Shown: piece by piece, positions 41,793 through 44,591 of the stretch
Position numbering within the stretch: the stretch's first letter is position 1
Layout of the letters: each line of letters opens with the position of its first letter
Origin: Candidatus Coprenecus pullistercoris
GTDB lineage: Bacteria; Bacteroidota; Bacteroidia; Bacteroidales; UBA932
NCBI GenBank assembly: GCA_019116965.1
Contig: DXAT01000020.1
Coordinates: forward strand, 1-44,591
DNA: 44,591 bases
Direction: 5' to 3'
Program-made: the position numbers and the translations under genes
Notes under the pieces: model-generated
The model's input: only the letters and a program-made list of their open reading frames with translations
The model's database searches: none
What the model was told of the DNA's origin: nothing

Positions 41793-42926
41793 ATGATGAG
41801 ATTTACGCTGCTTGGTACGGACGCGCATTCCGATGCCCGCAGGGGCAGGATAGAAACGGAGCATGGGACTATAGAAACGCCGATATTCATGCCGGTGGGT
41901 ACGGTCGGCTCCGTCAAGGGGGTCTATCACCGGGACCTGAAGGGTGACATAGGCGCTCAGATTATCCTCGGCAATACCTATCATCTCTATCTGCGTCCGG
42001 GACTGGAGATTCTGCGTATGGCCGGGGGACTGCATAAGTTCGCCGGATGGGACCGGCCCATACTGACGGACAGCGGTGGTTTCCAGGTGTTTTCCTTAGC
42101 TGACAGCCGGAAGCTGACGCCGGAAGGATGTACTTTCCGCTCTCATATCGACGGTTCGGCCCATGTCTTTACGCCTGAGAACAATGTGGATACCCAGCGC
42201 ATCATCGGGGCTGACATAATCATGGCCCTGGACGAATGCACACCTGGTGACGCTGACCGCAACTATGCCCGCAAGTCCTTGGACCTTACCAAACAGTGGC
42301 TGAAAAGAGGCATTGCCCGTTTCAGGGAGACGGAGCCTCTCTACGGCTATTCCCAGGCTTTTTTCCCTATTGTCCAGGGATGTGTCTATCCGGATCTGAG
42401 GGTCGAGGCTGCCGAATATGTGTCCTCGTTTGACTGTGAGGGCTACGCCATAGGCGGTCTGTCGGTCGGGGAGCCTACCGAGGTGATGTATGAGATGATA
42501 GAAGCCGTGCACCCGGTCCTGCCGAAGGACAGGCCACGCTATCTGATGGGGGTGGGGACCCCTGAGAATCTGCTTGAAGGGATAGCCCGCGGCATCGACA
42601 TGTTCGACTGCGTTATGCCCACCCGTAACGGCCGCAACGGGATGCTGTTTACATGGGAAGGCCGTATGAACATGCGCAACAAGAAGTGGGAGAGGGATTT
42701 CTCCCCGATAGATCCTTGTGGCACATCGTTTGTTGACACCTCTTATTCCAAGGCTTATCTGCGTCACCTGTTTGTCGCCGGGGAGATGCTGGCGGCCCAG
42801 ATTGCCAGTGAGCACAATCTCGCTTTCTACCTTGATGTAGTGGCGCAGGCCCGTATGCATATCGAGGCCGGGGATTTTTACTCATGGAAGGAGGCCGCAG
42901 TGAGAAAATTACAAAACCGCTTATAG
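41793..42926 (+). CDS. tgt: tRNA-guanine (queuine/preQ1) transglycosylase
   Basis: This 377-residue TGT replaces guanine 34 in GUN-anticodon tRNAs with preQ1. Motifs are TPIFMPVGTVGSVKG, the base-binding Asp in LTDSGGFQVFSL, GYAIGGLSVGEP, and the nucleophile Asp in MFDCVMPTRNGRNG. The zinc site (CxCxxC plus His) seen in E. coli is missing: the region reads PCGTSFVDTSYSKAYLRHL, with G310, S312 and D315 at the Cys positions, while the later His in EHNLAFY remains. A second ATG at 41796 is possible. lptF/G-like follows after 9 bp. Confidence 0.95.
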   Translation: MMRFTLLGTDAHSDARRGRIETEHGTIETPIFMPVGTVGSVKGVYHRDLKGDIGAQIILGNTYHLYLRPGLEILRMAGGLHKFAGWDRPILTDSGGFQVFSLADSRKLTPEGCTFRSHIDGSAHVFTPENNVDTQRIIGADIIMALDECTPGDADRNYARKSLDLTKQWLKRGIARFRETEPLYGYSQAFFPIVQGCVYPDLRVEAAEYVSSFDCEGYAIGGLSVGEPTEVMYEMIEAVHPVLPKDRPRYLMGVGTPENLLEGIARGIDMFDCVMPTRNGRNGMLFTWEGRMNMRNKKWERDFSPIDPCGTSFVDTSYSKAYLRHLFVAGEMLAAQIASEHNLAFYLDVVAQARMHIEAGDFYSWKEAAVRKLQNRL

Positions 42927-42935
42927 TACGAGCAG

Positions 42936-44036
42936 ATGAATCTCAGCACTTTCAGAATAAAACTGTTGGACAGGTATATCATAAGGAAGTTCATCGGAAC
43001 TTTCTTTATGGCCCTGCTGCTGATAATCGTTATAGTGATAATCTTCGACATAAGCGAGAAGATAGACGATTTCGTGGACAAGGAGGCGCCTCTGAAGGCC
43101 ATAGTGCTGGATTATTACCTCAATTTCATCCCGTACTTCATCAATATGTTCAGCCCGCTGTTTGTGTTCATCACCGTGATATTCTTCACTTCCAAACTGG
43201 CCGGCAACAGCGAGATCATAGCCATGCTCTCCGGAGGAGTGAGCTTCGGCCGGCTGATGTATCCGTATTTTCTGTCGGCGTTGCTGATAGCCTCGATGAG
43301 CTTAGGCCTGAATCTGTTCGTGATTCCGCAGGCTAATGCCAAGCGGCAGGTGTTCGAGGAACAGTACATCAAGGGACAGCGGTTCTACAATACCAACCGC
43401 AACATACATTATCAGATAGCACCCGGCGAGTTCGTCTATGTCGAGTCGTTCAGTACATGGAACAACACGGCCTATAAGTTCACGCTCGAGTCCACTAAGG
43501 ACAACCATCTGGTCTCCAAACTGTCGGCTGAGAGCGCGAAATGGGATTCGACGACAGGCGGATGGCATCTGAAGAACTATACGCTGAGGGACTATTCCAC
43601 ATCCAGGCAGGATATAGTATTCGGCAAGCAGGCCGATACGGTGATAAGTCTTACAGTGGATGACTTTTACCGTAGGGAGAATACGGTGGAAACGCTCAAT
43701 TACCGTGAACTGGAGGATCTGATCGCGATGCAGCGTCTCAGGGGTGACAGCATGGTCAAGTATTCCCTAATCGAGAAGCATACCCGTTTTGCGGTACCGT
43801 TCTCGGCTTTTATCCTGACTCTTATCGGAGTGTCGCTGTCCTCCAAGAAACGCAGAGGCGGTATCGGTCTCAATCTCGGAGTGGGCATAGCCCTGAGTTT
43901 CTCATACATCCTCTTCCTTCGTTTCAGTCAGATGTTCGTCATCACCGATACTCTTCCGCCCTGGCTGGCGATGTGGCTGCCCAATATAATCTACGCTTTC
44001 ATAGCGGTGATTCTTTACCGCATGGCTCCGAAATAA
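42936..44036 (+). CDS. LPS export permease, LptF/LptG family
   Basis: This 366-residue YjgP/YjgQ protein has the N-terminal motif LDRYIIRKFIGTFFMALLLI. Three membrane helices lie in the first 125 residues, a periplasmic beta-jellyroll domain covers about 130-275, and three C-terminal helices end in ILYRMAPK. The segment SPLFVFITVIFFTSKLAGNS is typical. It drives LPS out of the inner membrane with LptB. LptF and LptG cannot be told apart by eye, so no symbol is given. It follows tgt by 9 bp. Confidence 0.9.
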   Translation: MNLSTFRIKLLDRYIIRKFIGTFFMALLLIIVIVIIFDISEKIDDFVDKEAPLKAIVLDYYLNFIPYFINMFSPLFVFITVIFFTSKLAGNSEIIAMLSGGVSFGRLMYPYFLSALLIASMSLGLNLFVIPQANAKRQVFEEQYIKGQRFYNTNRNIHYQIAPGEFVYVESFSTWNNTAYKFTLESTKDNHLVSKLSAESAKWDSTTGGWHLKNYTLRDYSTSRQDIVFGKQADTVISLTVDDFYRRENTVETLNYRELEDLIAMQRLRGDSMVKYSLIEKHTRFAVPFSAFILTLIGVSLSSKKRRGGIGLNLGVGIALSFSYILFLRFSQMFVITDTLPPWLAMWLPNIIYAFIAVILYRMAPK

Positions 44037-44040
44037 TATG

Positions 44041-44048
44041 TATATTTG
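44041..44048 (+). promoter_or_regulatory. Candidate -7 element of alaS
   Basis: TATATTTG is an exact TAnnTTTG, 26 bp before the alaS ATG at 44075. No TTTG at the expected -33 distance. Confidence 0.45.
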
Positions 44049-44074
44049 TAGTTTATAACTGATAGGTTTGTTAT

Positions 44075-44591
44075 ATGACGTCAAAAGAGATTAGACAGCA
44101 GTTCCTGGACTTTTTCGCATCGAAAGGTCACAAGATAGTTCCTTCAGCCCCTATGGTGGTGAAGGGCGACCCCACGCTTATGTTCACCAATGCCGGAATG
44201 AATCAGTTCAAGGACTGGTTCCTCGGCAATACACCCATACTTTATCCCCGTGTGGCGGACAGTCAGAAATGCCTCAGGGTAAGCGGCAAGCACAATGACC
44301 TGGAGGAAGTGGGCCATGACTCTTATCATCATACGATGTTCGAGATGCTTGGCAACTGGAGTTTCGGAGACTATTTCAAGGCTGAGGCCATCTCATGGGC
44401 ATGGGAACTTCTGACGGACATCTACAAGATAGACAAGGACCGTCTCTATGCCACAGTATTCGAAGGTGATCCTGACGACGGCACCGAAATGGACCGCGAA
44501 GCCCTTGATGAATGGAAGAAACATCTGCCGGAAGACAGGATACTTCTTGGAAACAAACATGACAATTTCTGGGAAATGGGTGATACAGGCC
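44075..44591 (+). CDS. alaS: Alanyl-tRNA synthetase, N-terminal fragment
   Basis: The first 172 residues are seen; the gene runs off the window. The N-terminus [20 protein letters not shown] leads into class II motif 1 with [39 protein letters not shown] and [20 protein letters not shown] follow, all diagnostic of AlaRS. The visible part belongs to the aminoacylation domain; editing and C-Ala domains lie outside. It follows the LptF/G-like gene by 38 bp with its own candidate promoter. Confidence 0.97.
   Translation, partial: MTSKEIRQQFLDFFASKGHKIVPSAPMVVKGDPTLMFTNAGMNQFKDWFLGNTPILYPRVADSQKCLRVSGKHNDLEEVGHDSYHHTMFEMLGNWSFGDYFKAEAISWAWELLTDIYKIDKDRLYATVFEGDPDDGTEMDREALDEWKKHLPEDRILLGNKHDNFWEMGDTG

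Overview
The window is chromosomal DNA of a Bacteroidota bacterium, most likely of the order Bacteroidales. Four things point there. Intergenic regions repeatedly carry the Bacteroidota promoter form (TTTG, about 20 nt, TAnnTTTG). Several families are typical of the phylum: BACON, DUF4270, DUF3098, DUF4294, GSCFA, short GT5, and the NagB/PIG-L fusion. There are many SPII lipoproteins with acidic residues after the cysteine. The ribosomal order runs secY-map-infA-rpmJ-rpsM-rpsK-rpsD-rpoA-rplQ. The genus cannot be read from the sequence. No mobile element, CRISPR array, rRNA or origin was seen.

Layout. (1) 1-5243: an efflux operon with a TolC-type outer-membrane channel (cut by the window start), a lipoprotein membrane-fusion protein, two ABC ATPases and two ABC-2 permeases (a split YbhGFSR-like exporter). 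It is closed by a hairpin terminator. (2) 5320-6604: a BACON-domain lipoprotein and tRNA-Leu(UAA), followed by a bidirectional terminator. (3) 12749-6617, minus strand: purN-bioB-bioA-bioF-bioG-bioC-bioD, a complete de novo biotin pathway, diverging from acpP-fabF, which supply the ACP and chain elongation that BioC/BioG-type pimelate synthesis uses. (4) 14352-22330: DUF4270 and a short GT5 protein (minus), ftsX-DUF3098-uppP-lpxH for the envelope (plus), and DUF4294 with a NagB/PIG-L fusion (minus). (5) 22507-33184: a ribosomal protein operon with its own consensus promoter. It starts at rplP and runs through rplQ, including secY, map, infA and rpoA. The usual upstream S10 half (rpsJ to rpsC) is absent from this locus. 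(6) 33209-38331: five tandem paralogous lipoproteins, each with an FN3-like domain and a beta-rich C-terminal domain. They follow rplQ by 24 bp with no visible terminator or promoter, and end at a strong terminator. (7) 38390-44591: a GSCFA protein (minus), then an SDR-type threonine dehydrogenase, an outer-membrane barrel, a lipoprotein, tgt, an LptF/LptG-type permease and the start of alaS.

The most interesting items are the five-gene lipoprotein array apparently transcribed with the ribosomal operon, the ribosomal operon split before rplP, and two hairpins in the unusually long rpsN-rpsH gap. Others are the complementary loss of motifs in the two ABC ATPases, a biotin synthase lacking one canonical [2Fe-2S] cysteine, and the NagB-like fusion lacking the catalytic Glu. 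All functional calls come from reading motifs by eye; no database search was possible.
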